64,000 nucleotides of DNA. Origin: Adineta steineri. Taxonomy: Eukaryota > Rotifera > Eurotatoria > Adinetida > Adinetidae. Position numbers and translations under genes: made by a program. The stretch lies in contig CAJNOI010000053.1 in the NCBI GenBank assembly GCA_905250115.1, positions 277,947 through 341,946 on the forward strand, read 5' to 3'. The notes under the pieces were generated by a model. The model saw only the letters and a program-made list of their open reading frames with translations. It was not told where the DNA came from and ran no database searches. Of this stretch, positions 12,333 to 24,181 are shown piece after piece. Positions within the stretch are counted from its first letter, which is position 1. The number at the start of each line of letters is the position of its first letter.

Positions 12333-12397
12333 TAGGGTAAGAGGGTGTGGATGTGGGTATGACCTTTTCTTTTCTACACACACATCCACACCCTTGA
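12333..12397. repeat. G-rich hairpin repeat (GTGTGGATGTGGG family)
   Basis: GGGTGTGGATGTGGG on one arm pairs with CACATCCACACCC on the other across a pyrimidine-rich loop. It belongs to a dispersed family seen at least seven times in the window. Confidence 0.65.
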
Positions 12398-12650
12398 TAG
12401 TATGACCTAGTGTTCAATATCCACTCTCACGCTCAAGACGAAGATCAATGAACACAGCAAGAAACAAATAAAATATGAAACGCTTAAGATTTAAGGTAAT
12501 TTCATCTCATGTTCTTGTAATTGTTATCGTATTATCTGAACTAGAATTTTAAGTTTAAAAAAATAGAAAAAAATTTAAATAAATACGCTAGTGTATTTTA
12601 TTATTTGATTATAACGATGATCTTACATAAATATATATTTTAAAAAAATC

Positions 12651-12724
12651 TGGTCCCTATGAGGATCGAACTCATGACCTCCGCGTTATTAGCACGGCGC
12701 TCTAACCAGCTGAGCTAAGGGACC
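12651..12724 (-). tRNA. tRNA-Ile (anticodon AAU)
   Basis: The reverse strand gives a 74-base cloverleaf including discriminator A. The acceptor stem is GGTCCCT/AGGGACC, the D-arm contains TAGCTCAGCTGG (A box), the anticodon loop is CTAATAA with stem CCGTG/CGCGG, and the T-arm contains GAGTTCGATCC (B box). No intron. Confidence 0.95.
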
Positions 12725-13341
12725 GATGTCATTTAATAACAAAAATAATTAGTCGATTTTTAAAGCAATTAATTTTTTTTTCATAAAGTATGAAACATTG
12801 ATTATTGATTAATGAACTGCCTTATTCAATTAATTAGGCAAGATTCATCGTACAGCTGATATGATGCATGGATTGAAAAGCTTGACAAATTTACAAGAAA
12901 AAGTTGTGATACCTGGCTGATTTTTTGAACGTGGAATTTTATGATAGTGAATACATCAAAATAGTCTAAGAGACAATATGTAATCTTTCAAATAGTAAGA
13001 CTACAATGATATACAACGAAAGACATATATAAAATTGTCGTCGATAGTTGAACGACCTCTATGATCTTTAGCAGTAGATTAACGTTCAAATCATAAAAGT
13101 ATACAGTCTATAAGTGATGATCTTCCATATACCATTCCTTGGTTTTAAAATCTATGGGTTTAACAGCTTTACAAAGTATATAGAGGAAATTGTATTATGA
13201 TAATGGTTATCAATGAGTCATTCATTGAGAATTTCAATTCGATTATGAAAGTTTCAAACATCGCTACTATCTTACTTCTATCAATCGCTCGAAAATATTT
13301 TAAAAGAATTTATACGTGCTCAATCAACAATATACTATATC
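12725..13341. other. Intergenic, nothing recognised
   Basis: AT-rich DNA between the tRNA and the phosphatase gene. It presumably contains the phosphatase promoter, but no specific element can be supported. Confidence 0.4.
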
Positions 13342-14949
13342 ATGTCTGTTATTAACAACGATTCGCAGTTGGATATTGATAGTTTAATCGAGCGACTTCT
13401 CGAAGGTATGCTCATTATTATTATTTTCATTTAAGAAATGCTTATCATCGGATTTTCTTTTGTTTTCAAAGTACGTAATGACTGTTATTCGTCAGATAAG
13501 TTCGTTCAAATGTCTGAAGAAGAAATATATCTTTTGTGTAACAAATCTAAAGATATCTTCCTCACACAATCGATGCTTCTCGCACTTGAAGTTCCTATCA
13601 AAATATGTGGTAATATTAGCTTTATATAGAATTTTTCACGAATTTTCTTTGATAGGCAATATTTATGGACAATATACAGATTTGCTTCGTCATTTTGAAT
13701 CAAGTGGCTTTCCACCTCACTCCAACTATTTGTTTCTTGGCAACTACATTGATCGAGGTAGACAATCTTTGGAAACGATTTGTCTTTTACTCGCATACAA
13801 AGTTTGCTGATATTCTACACAATGTAAACTTCATGTTTATTTTATTTTCATTAGATAAAATATCCGAATAATATTTTCTTACTACGAGGAAATCACGAAT
13901 GTAGCGCTATAAATCGCATCTATGGATTTTACGACGAATGTAAATATTGCTTACACTTTCTAATTTTCTCAATTATTATGCATACATTGTATTACTATCT
14001 CTAGGCAAACGACGGTACAATATTAAATTATGGAAATTATTCAATCAAGTAAGTTTAATAGCTTCTTTTTCTTTGATAAAATTTGCTATAAGATATCTAT
14101 TGAAGTGTTTCAATTGTCTTCCAGTAGCTGCTATTATCGCTGGCAAAATATTTTGTTGTCAGGGAGGTAATATCTGCTTTTATTCACATTTAATATTTGC
14201 CTATTTATTTATTATCTGAAGGTCCTTCACCAGAACTCCATAGTTTGGAACAAATTCGACAAATCCAACGACCAATAGATGTGCCTGACACAGGTAAGAA
14301 ATGCCTTTACTTCTCATTGTAATCATATTGATTGCTCTTGAATTTAGGTCTTCTTTGTGATCTATTATGGTCCGATCCGGACAATGATGTAAAAGGCTGG
14401 AGTGAGAGTAATACTGGTATTTCGCTTAGATACGGTGCTGATATAGCCAATGAAGTAAGTTATTAAATATATCCTTGTTTGACAAATACTAATGTTTTAG
14501 TTTTTGAATCGATATAATATGGATTTGATCTGTCGAGCACATAAAGTAAAATACTCTATAAAAATCATTGGATATTTTACTTCTTTTATAGGTTCTCGAA
14601 AATGGTTACGAATTCTTTGCTGATCGTCGACTAGTGACTATTTTTTCAGCACCAGACTATCGTGGTGGATTTGATAATACAGCTGCACTCATGTCAGTTG
14701 ATGAAAATTTGAAATGTTCATTTATGGTATCGTATTTTTCTTTACACATTTTATATTCTTTTTTTATTATAGATTCTTCATCCAAAGTACAAACAAGTCG
14801 AGAAGCAAAATGATGAGAATTTAGATTCGAGCTGTCAAGCTCACTCTGTTAATGAGAAATTGGATAAATCATCATTAACTCTAATACATAATTGTCAGAA
14901 ATGTGTGAACTGGGCTGACATAGATAATCATGTATCATCTAAAGAATAA
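13342..14949 (+). CDS. PP1-like serine/threonine phosphatase, probable pseudophosphatase
   Basis: Eleven exons in frame: 13342-13405, 13472-13609, 13656-13801, 13855-13939, 14005-14048, 14106-14166, 14222-14293, 14348-14454, 14501-14545, 14592-14726, 14773-14949. The protein follows PP1 catalytic subunit over its full length, from [11 protein letters not shown] at the N-terminus to [11 protein letters not shown] near the C-terminus. The metal site is altered: GDIHGQ is GNIYGQ (D64N and H66Y in PP1 numbering), GDYVDRG is GNYIDRG (D92N), and the HGG histidine is Q (H173Q). N124/H125 (RGNHE) and H248 (CRAH) are kept. PP1 R221 appears to be T. The reading frame and all splice sites are intact, which suggests a retained non-catalytic role such as binding PP1 regulators (inference). 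Confidence 0.87.
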
Positions 14950-15205
14950 ATAGTGAAGGCAACTGTCATAATCGATAACTATAGTCCCTAAGTGATATAT
15001 AAAGAAAAATAACATATATTAAATTAATGTGCTGCAATTGAAATAGGTGTGTTTTTTACTCACGCCCAGACTCTCATGATCTGTTTATTACATATATGTA
15101 TATATATAAGAATAATATTTTTGCATTAGTTCATAAGATTACTGTTCATGTGTATTTAGCGTCAATGGACCTACATAAAGGAATAATATATAGTGATGTT
15201 TCTTA

Positions 15206-16282
15206 TTATAAACGACAATATTTGACCAACTTACTGTGATCAGTAGTGATATTAGTTGTGCTTGTAATAAATGAGTAACTTCCTTCCCAAATATTATACC
15301 ATGCAGAAGTTATACCATTTTGGGTAGTTCCTTGATATGTAGATCGACCAGGAAGAATTTTGATATTGATCATTTTAGTTTCTCCATTTTCAACGACTCC
15401 AGTATGAACAGCAGCAACAGCAATATTTGAATCATCTGTGTAAATATCTGTTCCCCAGACAGATCCTTGAATACTACCCGTAATCATAAAAGAGAAAGTT
15501 TGGCCGACTCTATCACGATAGATTTGGAGATCCGGTATAATAATTGCAGTAGTGATTGGAATTCCAACAAATGAATAACTACCTTCCCATGCACCATATG
15601 ATAAAGAAGTTATACCATTACGAATACTAGCTTGATAGCTGAGTTCACCAGGAAGGATTTTTACAGTAACACTTTTCGTTTCACCAATCTTGACAGCTCC
15701 AGCATGAACAGCAGCAAGAGGAAGATTTGAATCATCTGTATAAATATCTGTTCCCCAGATAGATCCTTGGCTATTGCCCGTAATCATGAAAGAGAAAGTT
15801 TGACCCACTTTATCACGATAACCAGTAGGACTTCCAGATGTCTCGGCTATGATTACAAAATAAAATATTATACATCAAAGTGTTTTATTATAAATGGTCG
15901 AGAATTACATCTCTATTGTAAGTGAAGTTTTACTCATGCTCGGTAGCTCAGAATCATCATAAAATTAGCTTAATTCAGAGATGAATAATAGTTATGATTC
16001 AATCAAATTTTCCTCGTTTATTTTATAAATTGCCTTACCATTTGATGTCGAAATAAAGGATGAGTTAGACTGATTAACATTTGCGCCATGACCCAATATA
16101 TGATCATGCAAGTGACGATAATGAATACCACTGCTTTTAGAGATGTTGTGAGTGACATAATTTGACGAGGGTTGCGAAGATGATTGATCGCTAACAGCAT
16201 CAATTTTATTTGGAAAAACAACTGACTGTTTCTTCAGTGGTCCTGCTCGTAACCTGTCAGCATAACTTAAAAAGTGTGTCAT
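15206..16282 (-). CDS. Tandem LCCL-like domain protein without cysteines
   Basis: Two exons on the reverse strand, 16282-16039 and 15846-15206, joined in phase to give 294 residues. The N-terminal ~90 residues are polar and Ser/Asn/His-rich, with no evident signal peptide; an upstream exon may be missing. Two repeats of about 85 residues follow, each with VGQTFSFMITG, WGTDIYTDDSN, AAVH.G and NGITS elements. These match the LCCL fold consensus (extracellular lipid- or lipopolysaccharide-binding modules in other proteins). The cysteines normally found in LCCL domains are absent from both repeats. Function unknown. It lies tail-side of the PP1-like gene. Confidence 0.72.
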
Positions 16283-16724
16283 TGTTATTGGTGATGTGAA
16301 AATAAGATGTGGGTTTGGTTAAAACAACTATGCAAGATTTTACTTTTATTGTTTCAACTCTTTAGTGTGTTAGTTGTTAACAACAGAAAAGAGAATGAAA
16401 TCAATGTTTACAGTCTCTTTGTTTTTGTTCATTCTGTTGTCTCCCACAACGACATAAGGCATGGTGTTTTTCTTTCTTTTTCTATTGTTTCATAGCCAGA
16501 ATATAAAAATAGAGTGAGGGTAAGAGAAGAATACAACACTCACACCTACTCTATGTTATATATTTGTTTCAAATTTAAATAAAAAATAATAGTAAAATTT
16601 ATCAAAATGAAATTCAAGAAAAAAAAGTTTATTTATTGATCAAAACAAAAAAAATCAATATAGAAAAAGATATTTTCATTGAAGAATGAAAATAGATGAA
16701 TAATACTGTGTTAAATAAAAAACT
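16283..16724. other. Intergenic with short G-rich hairpin
   Basis: Contains GAGTGAGGGTAAGAG paired loosely with CACTCACACCTACTC at 16513-16556, a member of the dispersed hairpin family. The rest is AT-rich. Confidence 0.5.
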
Positions 16725-19126
16725 TTAATTGGTAATTGTAAAATTTCTTGATTGTGCATTATATTGTTGTCGACCTAAAATATTATTTTTAACACCTAAA
16801 TGACGTATTCTATATAAATCATTTCCTGTTGGTTGTGTTGTTGGAATATTCCATTCAACAGTAATAACACTATGATCAAGTCCTTTTCGTTCCCATAAAA
16901 ATCTTGTTTCAATATCATCATCTGTTAAAATTGGGACCCATTGTTGGTTCATAAATCGATCAACATATAAATATGATTTTTCAGTAAAAAGATCATTTCT
17001 TGGATTAGCTCCCCACCATGAACAACGAACTGTATCACCAGGTTTATATGATGAATTAACATCAGTTATAACATCACCAAATTTCTTTCCAAATGGTACA
17101 CCTATGAATGAAACAAAAAAAGAGAAATATATATATTTATGATAAGATATATATCTTTATATACCATCCCAAATAGGTGGTAGAACAAATGAAAATGTTT
17201 TTCCTCTCATATCATATGGTTGTGGACCACTTGGTACAGATTGATTTAAAGATAATTTTGTTGCCATATCATCAAAAGTTTGTTCATAAGCAGCTAATGT
17301 ATGTGGGCCATATAATGTTGATGCACCTTCATAACGTTGTTGTTGATATTCTTCATATGTTGTTATATAATGTGAATAACTATTTGAAAGACCAGCTATG
17401 ACAACATGACTATCCGATGTCCATGCTCCCTTTTAACAAATTTAGTTTTAATTTAAAAAATAAAATTATTAATATCTTACTGTATTTTGTAAAGCTTGTT
17501 TAATTGCTAATTTTAATCTTCTTCCACTCATTGTTGTAAATTCTCCTGGAACTCCAACAATATATAATTGTCCAATTCGAAATAATTGATGTGGTAAAAC
17601 GAATGGAACCCATTCAACTGGTTTAATAAGACCAACATCAAGTAAAATTGGTTTAGGTGCTTGACATCGAATTTGTTGTTGAGTTGGTCTTGCTAAAAAT
17701 CCTGCAACAAATTGCCAAAAAGGATTTGTTGAATTTTCTGATTGAGTAAAATCAAAATCTCCTGGACCATCTGTTGTTCCAGCAGCAAATCCATAACCAA
17801 GTGCAGCTTGACATGTTGTTTCATTACGTTTTGTTGATGTAAAACGGCTACTTACATTAATTGTCTTACAAAAACAAAACAAAAAATTTATTTTATTTTA
17901 TTTTTAAAAATATTTTTCTTACTTGCATATCAACGTAACTATGTCGATAATCAACCATATAATTTCCATTTAGAAACAGTTGTGCATTATCATATAAATT
18001 TTTTGCTGTTTCAAATTGTCTCGTACCAATAATTTCATTTGATTCATACATATTTTTTCCAGGTCCAAAAGCAATACATTTTTCAGTTCTTCCATTACAT
18101 GTTGATGTAGCATAGTCACATGGTAAACCAGTATCAATACATTTTGGTCCCATTAAATTAGGACTAACATCACCTTCATTACTTTGTCCAAAAGCAGCAA
18201 TAAATTTTCCTTGACCAGGTAATGTTCCTGGAGGATTTTTCGATTTTTCAAATAAATACGAAGCATAACCTTTATTATCACCGGCAACTAATAAATTTGT
18301 ATTATTTAAACTAACAGCATGAACTGGATAAAAATTCATCATTCCAATTTCTTCTTTTCCATCAATTGATTCAAATCTAAGAACAGTCATTTCATGATCT
18401 GTATTATCAGGATATTCACCTTTATCCATATTATTATCATAAGAAGCTGGTGAACGATTTATATTTGCATTATCAACTTGTCCAACATTCATTTTAATTC
18501 TTCCAAGTTGAAGATTTTTATGTGCACGTATTATTGATTGAACAATTCCATTAACACAAGCTTCCCAATTCTCTTTAACAAAACCAAATGTTGTTATATC
18601 AACAAGAGCAGTTCCACCTGTACCACCTGGTGTTGAATGTGTATGAGTACCTGACATTAATACATTTTTATCATTATATAACTTTGATCCAAATGTTTTA
18701 TTTAAACGATCAACAACTTCTGTTTTTATTATTTGAAATCCCATTCCATTATCAACTGATACATAAACAACACGATTTGCTTCTTTATTAGGATCACCAA
18801 TAATAAATGCACGAGATCGCATTCGTTGTAATAAACCGCGACCTCGTTGCTTTGGAACTGCATAGCCCATAAATCCAACTGAAAAAAAAATAATTCATTC
18901 AATTTTAGATTAAGAAAATTAAATTACATACTTTCAGCGACTTGTCCGGTTACATCATATATCCCGGCTCCAATCTAAAATATATTTCATTATATAAATT
19001 TGAAAAAATTTAGTTTTTTTGTCGATAACTTACCAAAAATTTTCCGGGATCATTTTGCTGTGTTACAGTGTAATCAGTGCATAGGACAATTAAAATAAAT
19101 GTCCACAAATATACACCGATCTTCAT
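16725..19126 (-). CDS. ASAH2: Neutral ceramidase
   Basis: Six exons, reverse strand: 19126-19034, 18974-18932, 18878-17923, 17864-17481, 17429-17165, 17101-16725, giving 705 residues. The enzyme hydrolyses ceramide to sphingosine and fatty acid. The N-terminus MKIGVYLWTFILIVLC looks like a signal peptide, so it is probably secreted or lumenal. Conserved features are IGAGIYDVTGQVAE at the start of the catalytic domain, the zinc-site segment SGTHTHSTPGG, and the nucleophile region SNEGDVSPN containing the catalytic serine. GLSNSYSHYITTYEEY and RYEGASTLYGPHT are also kept. The C-terminal immunoglobulin-like domain is present (PGDTVRCSWWGANPRND). The serine/threonine mucin box of the mammalian enzyme is not evident, and the length agrees with its absence. 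Confidence 0.94.
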
Positions 19127-21068
19127 CTTAAAAAATTTAGAAAAATCTCTGTATTTATATTATAATGTTTTTCTTTTCTTTCGTGACTATATGCGAACTT
19201 AAAATATTTCTTTGTTTATGTCTCTACACGCATATATATTACCACATAGACTTCTTTTACTAAAATAAAGTTAACGTGCGTTATTTTAACTAAACCGTCG
19301 AACATTAAAGAATTGTAAAACTAATAAAAAGAAAAATGACATAAACAAATAAACATAGAAAGATAATAATGGCAAACATTCGTACTTTCTTTTATCGTAG
19401 AGACAACATCTTATATTTACTTTCCTTTTATCTTATGATCTAAACAATCCTATACCACGTTTCGTCAAGAATAAAAATGTTATTTCATTCAATTATTTAA
19501 GTACATATCTTGTTTTCATAAATAATTCAAGCGAAAAAAAACCATAATATTTCTCTATAGAGAATCTATTTTGTCTTCAATAATATAATAGACAAATTTA
19601 TTATTCTATTACTAATCTAATTTTTTATTTAACAATACATGTTTAGTTATTTATCGTTTCTATTCGTCTCTGATATTTAATTGTAATATGATCATCAATT
19701 TAAATAAATCAAAATTAGAAGCTATTTTCAATCCTGAAATGTTGACTACAAAAAATAGAACTGAAGCTCAGCGCCAGTGATGGAAAGTATCTCCGTTGTT
19801 TAGTTAGAAGTGTAACGATAACTTTCTGCGGGTTTTCAGATAGTTTTCGTCAATTTTTTTGATAGCAATTTCTAACAAGTTTCTTTCAGTTTAGAGAAAT
19901 TTTCGTCTGTAGTATTCTGTGATAGCGAATAATGGTGCCAAGAAACTTGATTAAACTGTCTACGGCAAGATAAGATGCTTAAAAATATCTGGAGTTTTTG
20001 TGACAATCGAATTTAGAACGATTCTAATACTCATGCGACAACTAAACCTTCAAAATATAACTAAAATCTCTGCTATTCTCGGTGGCATTATAGTTGTCAT
20101 GATTATGACCGACTTCGATGGTGGAAAAATTTGAGAAACTTCTGAAATCTATAATAAATTAATGAATTTATCTCGAAGTCTGATTTTTATGTACAACCTG
20201 GTCGGAAGCGATAATATCTTTACGAAAAAATAAATGTAGGAAAACAATTGTAATACTCCTACTTTGAGTCACACTATTGTAGTTCAGGTTCTTCTAGTTC
20301 AGACACTGGTTTTGATGATTGAATCTAAATAAAAATGGATGAGATAACTTATGGTTATTTAAAATAAAAAATATACATTGCAAGATATAGATTAAATGAG
20401 TCTTTATATATGTTATATTTTAGGCTAAAATTAGTTTTCCCTTTTTAATGCTATGTAATAATACTTTACATCAGATTTATTACTAAGTAGGGAGATCACA
20501 TGAGACTTTTATTTCAATGTTGACTGTAAGCCATGATCAGATAAAACTGTCATTTTATATTTTGTATTTGATAATAAATTTGATTTAAAATATAATAGCA
20601 TAAAAATAGAAAAAGGAATAACTGTCGCTGTAAAAATTCGACATAGCATAATAAACTCTTCAGAAAGATTTATTGATTTCATAAATTACTTTATATACCC
20701 TTTTAGTTGATAAACCATAAGAAGGGTATTCTAAAAATATCTTTATCAGGGTTTATTATTCAATGTCGATTTTTCACAGTGCTTACTCATGAATGTAGAT
20801 AAATCAATCGAAAACAGTCGATTAGTTTCGATTCTTTTTTTTTACTTGATATTTAACCAGGGTTAAGCGGTGAATAGGTGATGAATCAAGTTTTGTCTGT
20901 TTAACTTGATGGTTAATTAGAGCCATTTGTACAACAGCACCTTTTTTCAGATGTGTATTACTAATCTTTGTTGTTTTTTTCGTTGTCTTCTCCGTAAGAT
21001 TTATTCAATAGATATCTCTACGCTTCGTCACATGTAAAAAAATTTCAACACTTTTTTCTACTACTTAA
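19127..21068. other. Intergenic, no gene recognised
   Basis: AT-rich with a slightly less AT-rich patch at 19760-20300. No open frame with recognisable similarity, no RNA gene and no clear inverted repeat found by eye. Confidence 0.5.
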
Positions 21069-21120
21069 TAGAGTGTGAATGTAGGTGTGTGGCTATGATT
21101 TACTCTCTTCCAAGTTTCGC
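21069..21120 (+). repeat. G-rich repeat, left of hAT remnant
   Basis: GAGTGTGAATGTAGGTGTGTG followed by CTATGATTTACTCT. Almost the same string recurs at 21551-21600 on the other side of the hAT remnant. Confidence 0.6.
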
Positions 21121-21545
21121 CAAAACCGACACCCTCATCAAGAAGCATTATTAAAAGTAGAGGAATATACTAATGAGATTCGATCTTTATCGGATGAACC
21201 TATTAAACAACATTGCTTAGCCGCAACTACTGATCTCTGGACGGATGATTTAATAAACAGAAGTTATTTGGATTTTACTGTGTTTTATTTTGATAACAGT
21301 TATCAATTAAAACATAGCTTATTAAAATGTAAATATTTTGATCAAGGAAAAACTGCGGTTAATATATGCACGAATTAAAGAAGTTTTCAATACATTTAAT
21401 TTATCTTTCGGTGATACTCTAGATACTACTGACCGAGGCTCAAATATAATGAAAGCGTTAAATTTAAATGATGAAGCTAAATATCCTTGTTTAGCGCACA
21501 GGACCAACACAACATTGGAAACCGCATGGGAAAATGTGAAAAAAT
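21085..21545 (+). pseudogene. hAT-family transposase fragment, frameshifted
   Basis: Frame 1 (21085-21378) includes the hAT-like segment HCLAATTDLWTDD and a following beta-strand region. The coding signal then moves to another frame near 21340-21380 and continues to about 21545 with TDRGSNIMKALN and CLAHRTNTTLETAW, which match the hAT catalytic-region pattern T-D-G-N-hydrophobic followed by C-hydrophobic-AH-x-L-N. Both ends are missing and at least one frameshift is present. It is a dead remnant, not an active transposon. Confidence 0.7.
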
Positions 21546-21550
21546 CAACG

Positions 21551-21655
21551 CCGAGCGTGGGTGGGTGTAGGTGTGTGACTATGATTTACTCTTTTCCTAT
21601 TTTCACGTACATCCATCTATCCACACCAACCGCACCCGCATCCACCCCTCCCAGT
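21551..21655 (+). repeat. G-rich hairpin repeat, right of hAT remnant
   Basis: GTGGGTGGGTGTAGGTGTGTG then CTATGATTTACTCT, with a C-rich opposite arm (CACACCAACCGCACCCGCATC). Largest hairpin of the family in the window. Confidence 0.65.
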
Positions 21656-21689
21656 ACCTGAAAACAAATGTTAAGCAATTGGGTCGTAA

Positions 21690-22355
21690 AAGTCGTATAC
21701 TCGACGTCGTTTAGCTGATGGGAAAGCATATTGGAGTAGTGATGGCCGTATGACTAAATCGATGGAAAAAAACTATGTGATTATTATGGTTATCAATACG
21801 GCTGACCAGTCAACTAAAGAAAGGTATACTAGTCTTTTTCTATAGTTATAAGTTTGAATCGTATTGTAGATTTCAATGAAGATGAAGCTATAGTTCTGAT
21901 GCAGCGTAGTTATCGAGCTGCATTCATGCATAACATCAAACAGACTGATCGTAAAATTCAACATTCTCTTTGTCCCACAGGACTTTATTCATGGTGCTCC
22001 TATCAAAAAGATAAATATGTACAATTAAAAGAAAGAACGGATCTTATGAAAGGTTTGCAACGAATTGATTTGGTAAAGCTATAACAAGTTTTTTATTTAG
22101 TTTCGAAAAGTGACGATAATTTGTAGATTTTCCTGAAAATTCTAACAACTATGACTAACATATTAACTAATCAATTATTATGACGACGATGTTTGCTAGG
22201 CGCTACTCATAATGCAAATGAAACGATTCGTTTTATTCTTTGGTCAATTTTATCAAAGGCGAAATACCATGGATATCGATCAATTCGACGCGATGCAGCG
22301 ATTGCAGCAGTTTTCTTTAATCGTGGTACTCTTATTCTCATAACCTTCTACTAAT
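21690..22355 (+). pseudogene. Mutator-like (MULE) transposase fragment
   Basis: Three disconnected pieces of coding similarity in order. A patch near 21700-21770 resembles the GKAYWSSDGRMTKSMEKNY region. The frame at 21854-22084 contains QHSLCPTGLYSWCSYQKDK, the characteristic HxLCPxGxxSWC segment. The patch at 22195-22350 has ATHNANETIRFILWS and a final FNRG. These match the C-terminal part of an animal Mutator-like transposase family. The pieces are separated by stops and an AT-rich insertion, so the copy is decayed. Confidence 0.6.
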
Positions 22356-23252
22356 ATTTTCTATTTCAGTTATAGAATTTAAATGAAAATGAAATAAATA
22401 TAAAGAAAGGATAAATAGATATATTTATTCATCTGTAATAGCTTAGTAAACTTTTTAAAATTTGATCATGTAATAAATAAAGTTTGATTGTACATAGAAT
22501 AAACGAAATTTCATCATTTGAATTATAAAAATCGATTAAATATGATAATTAATCAATATATAAGATTGATAATTAGCCGAAAGAATTAGATTTTATCTTA
22601 TTTATTTTCAATGGAACATATTATGAATACTTTTCTATATTTCAGAAATAAGAACCTTTTCAAATGATATCGATAACTTTTTTTTTGAGAAAATTGACTG
22701 TTATACTCCATCATTTGATCACATCTGTGATTTTGATATAAGAAAAATAATTAAACAAAATATTACAAATACAATCGATAAGAATTCATGTCCTACCATA
22801 AGAAGTTTGACTAAAATATTCTATACGTGAAAAATACATTATTACTTCTATTTTTATTTAAATTAACGAGCGTTATGATTATTAGTTATGAAAAAAATAT
22901 GTTCTGTCTTTTCTTTTACTCTATCTTCTTTGATTTATAAAACATGAATATATCATGTTACTTTAATCTATTATAGTGAACAGAGTAAATTTTCGGTTAA
23001 TTTGCATAAAATCGTATCTTGTAGAAGAAAGAAAAACACTTTAAAGAATTAATCTTATTAATATTCAGTTGAGGGATAATCACATGTTGTATTAGATTCA
23101 TATCAATTCAATGATAAACATAGGATTTTTCAATTTATATTCAAGGTGAATAATAAAATAACAGATTAATCTACTGTAGACTTTTTTTAATGTTCGTAAA
23201 CGTATCAGTGTAACAATTTATTATCGCTTAATAGACGGAATTATATTTAAAA
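22356..23252. other. Intergenic, nothing recognised
   Basis: Very AT-rich sequence upstream of the GTPase gene. No feature supported. Confidence 0.45.
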
Positions 23253-24181
23253 ATGGCTAAATATATCTCAGCTTGTTCATATTTTATAAATGATCAATCA
23301 GGTAAAATAATTATTTAAAAACAAAGTTTATTATTTTATTTGAAAAAAAAACTTTAGAATCCGAAAATTGGATGTACAATGATGATGGTGATGATAAAAT
23401 GATTAATTTTAATAAAATAATGGATGAAGTTCAAGAATGGAGTGATAGAAATAATAAATATGAAATTCGTTATACATTAACACATAATCTTCTTTTAATG
23501 GGAAAAACTCGAACAGGAAAAACAACCATTGCTAAAGTTATTGAAAATCCTTGTTATATTCCACCAGATGCCAAACTTTATTCTGAAACCAAACAAGTAA
23601 CTATTCATCCAGTTGCAACAACATTAAATAATAATAATATAATTTATTGTTTTAATATAATTGATACTCCTGGCTTATTTGATAAAGTTAAATATGAAAA
23701 TAGATCATTAACAAATAATAAAATAAAAAAATCAATTGAAAAATGTATGGAAGAAGATATAACAAATATTCATTTATTTGCATTTGTTATTAATTTACAA
23801 AGTAATTTAGATAGAGATGATATTGATTCAATGATTTATGTTAAAAATAATTATTCATTTTTACATAAATATATTTGTTTAATTGTAACACATTCAGAAG
23901 AAACAAATCAACAACAAAGACAAAATAAAATCGATGAATTTTTTCAATCAGATCAAATTATTAAACATAATTTAAAAGATTTTTTTGGTGAAAGAATTTT
24001 TTTTATGGGATCATTACGTTCACAATTAATTTTATATCCAAATAAACAATCTATTCGACAACAAATTAAAAATGTTCATCAAATGCGTGAGATTTTTATT
24101 GAATATATTCAAAATTTAGATCCCAATGATTATTTTAATATTCATCATATTAAAAATTCAAATATTTGTACTATTTTATAA
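23253..24181 (+). CDS. AIG1/GIMAP-type GTPase with C-terminal CaaX
   Basis: Two exons, 23253-23301 and 23358-24181, giving 290 residues. The P-loop is GKTRTGKTT (around residue 55). The Walker B/G3 element is IIDTPGLFD. The G4 position reads IVTHSEE, in place of the Ras-type NKxD, as in AIG1-like proteins that use a T-H/R-x-D/E variant. The C-terminus ends in NICTIL: CTIL is a CaaX box whose final leucine would favour geranylgeranylation, so membrane attachment is predicted. AIG1-type GTPases act at intracellular membranes and in immune cells of vertebrates; the role here is unknown. AT-rich codons resemble the neighbours. Confidence 0.82.

Larger units (their letters stand above)
10521..12650. 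other. Intergenic, repeats only
   Basis: No convincing gene. It holds AT-rich sequence, a fold-back element (11186-11286), a stretch rich in AAGTACTT-like words (11540-11680) and a G-rich hairpin (12333-12397). Open frames at 10922-11104 and 11904-12167 have no recognisable similarity and are probably chance. Confidence 0.6.

Noticed and set aside
12333..12397. Possible CRISPR array or terminator
   Set aside because: The context is a eukaryotic nuclear genome, there are no regularly spaced repeats with unique spacers, and the hairpin belongs to a dispersed repeat family.
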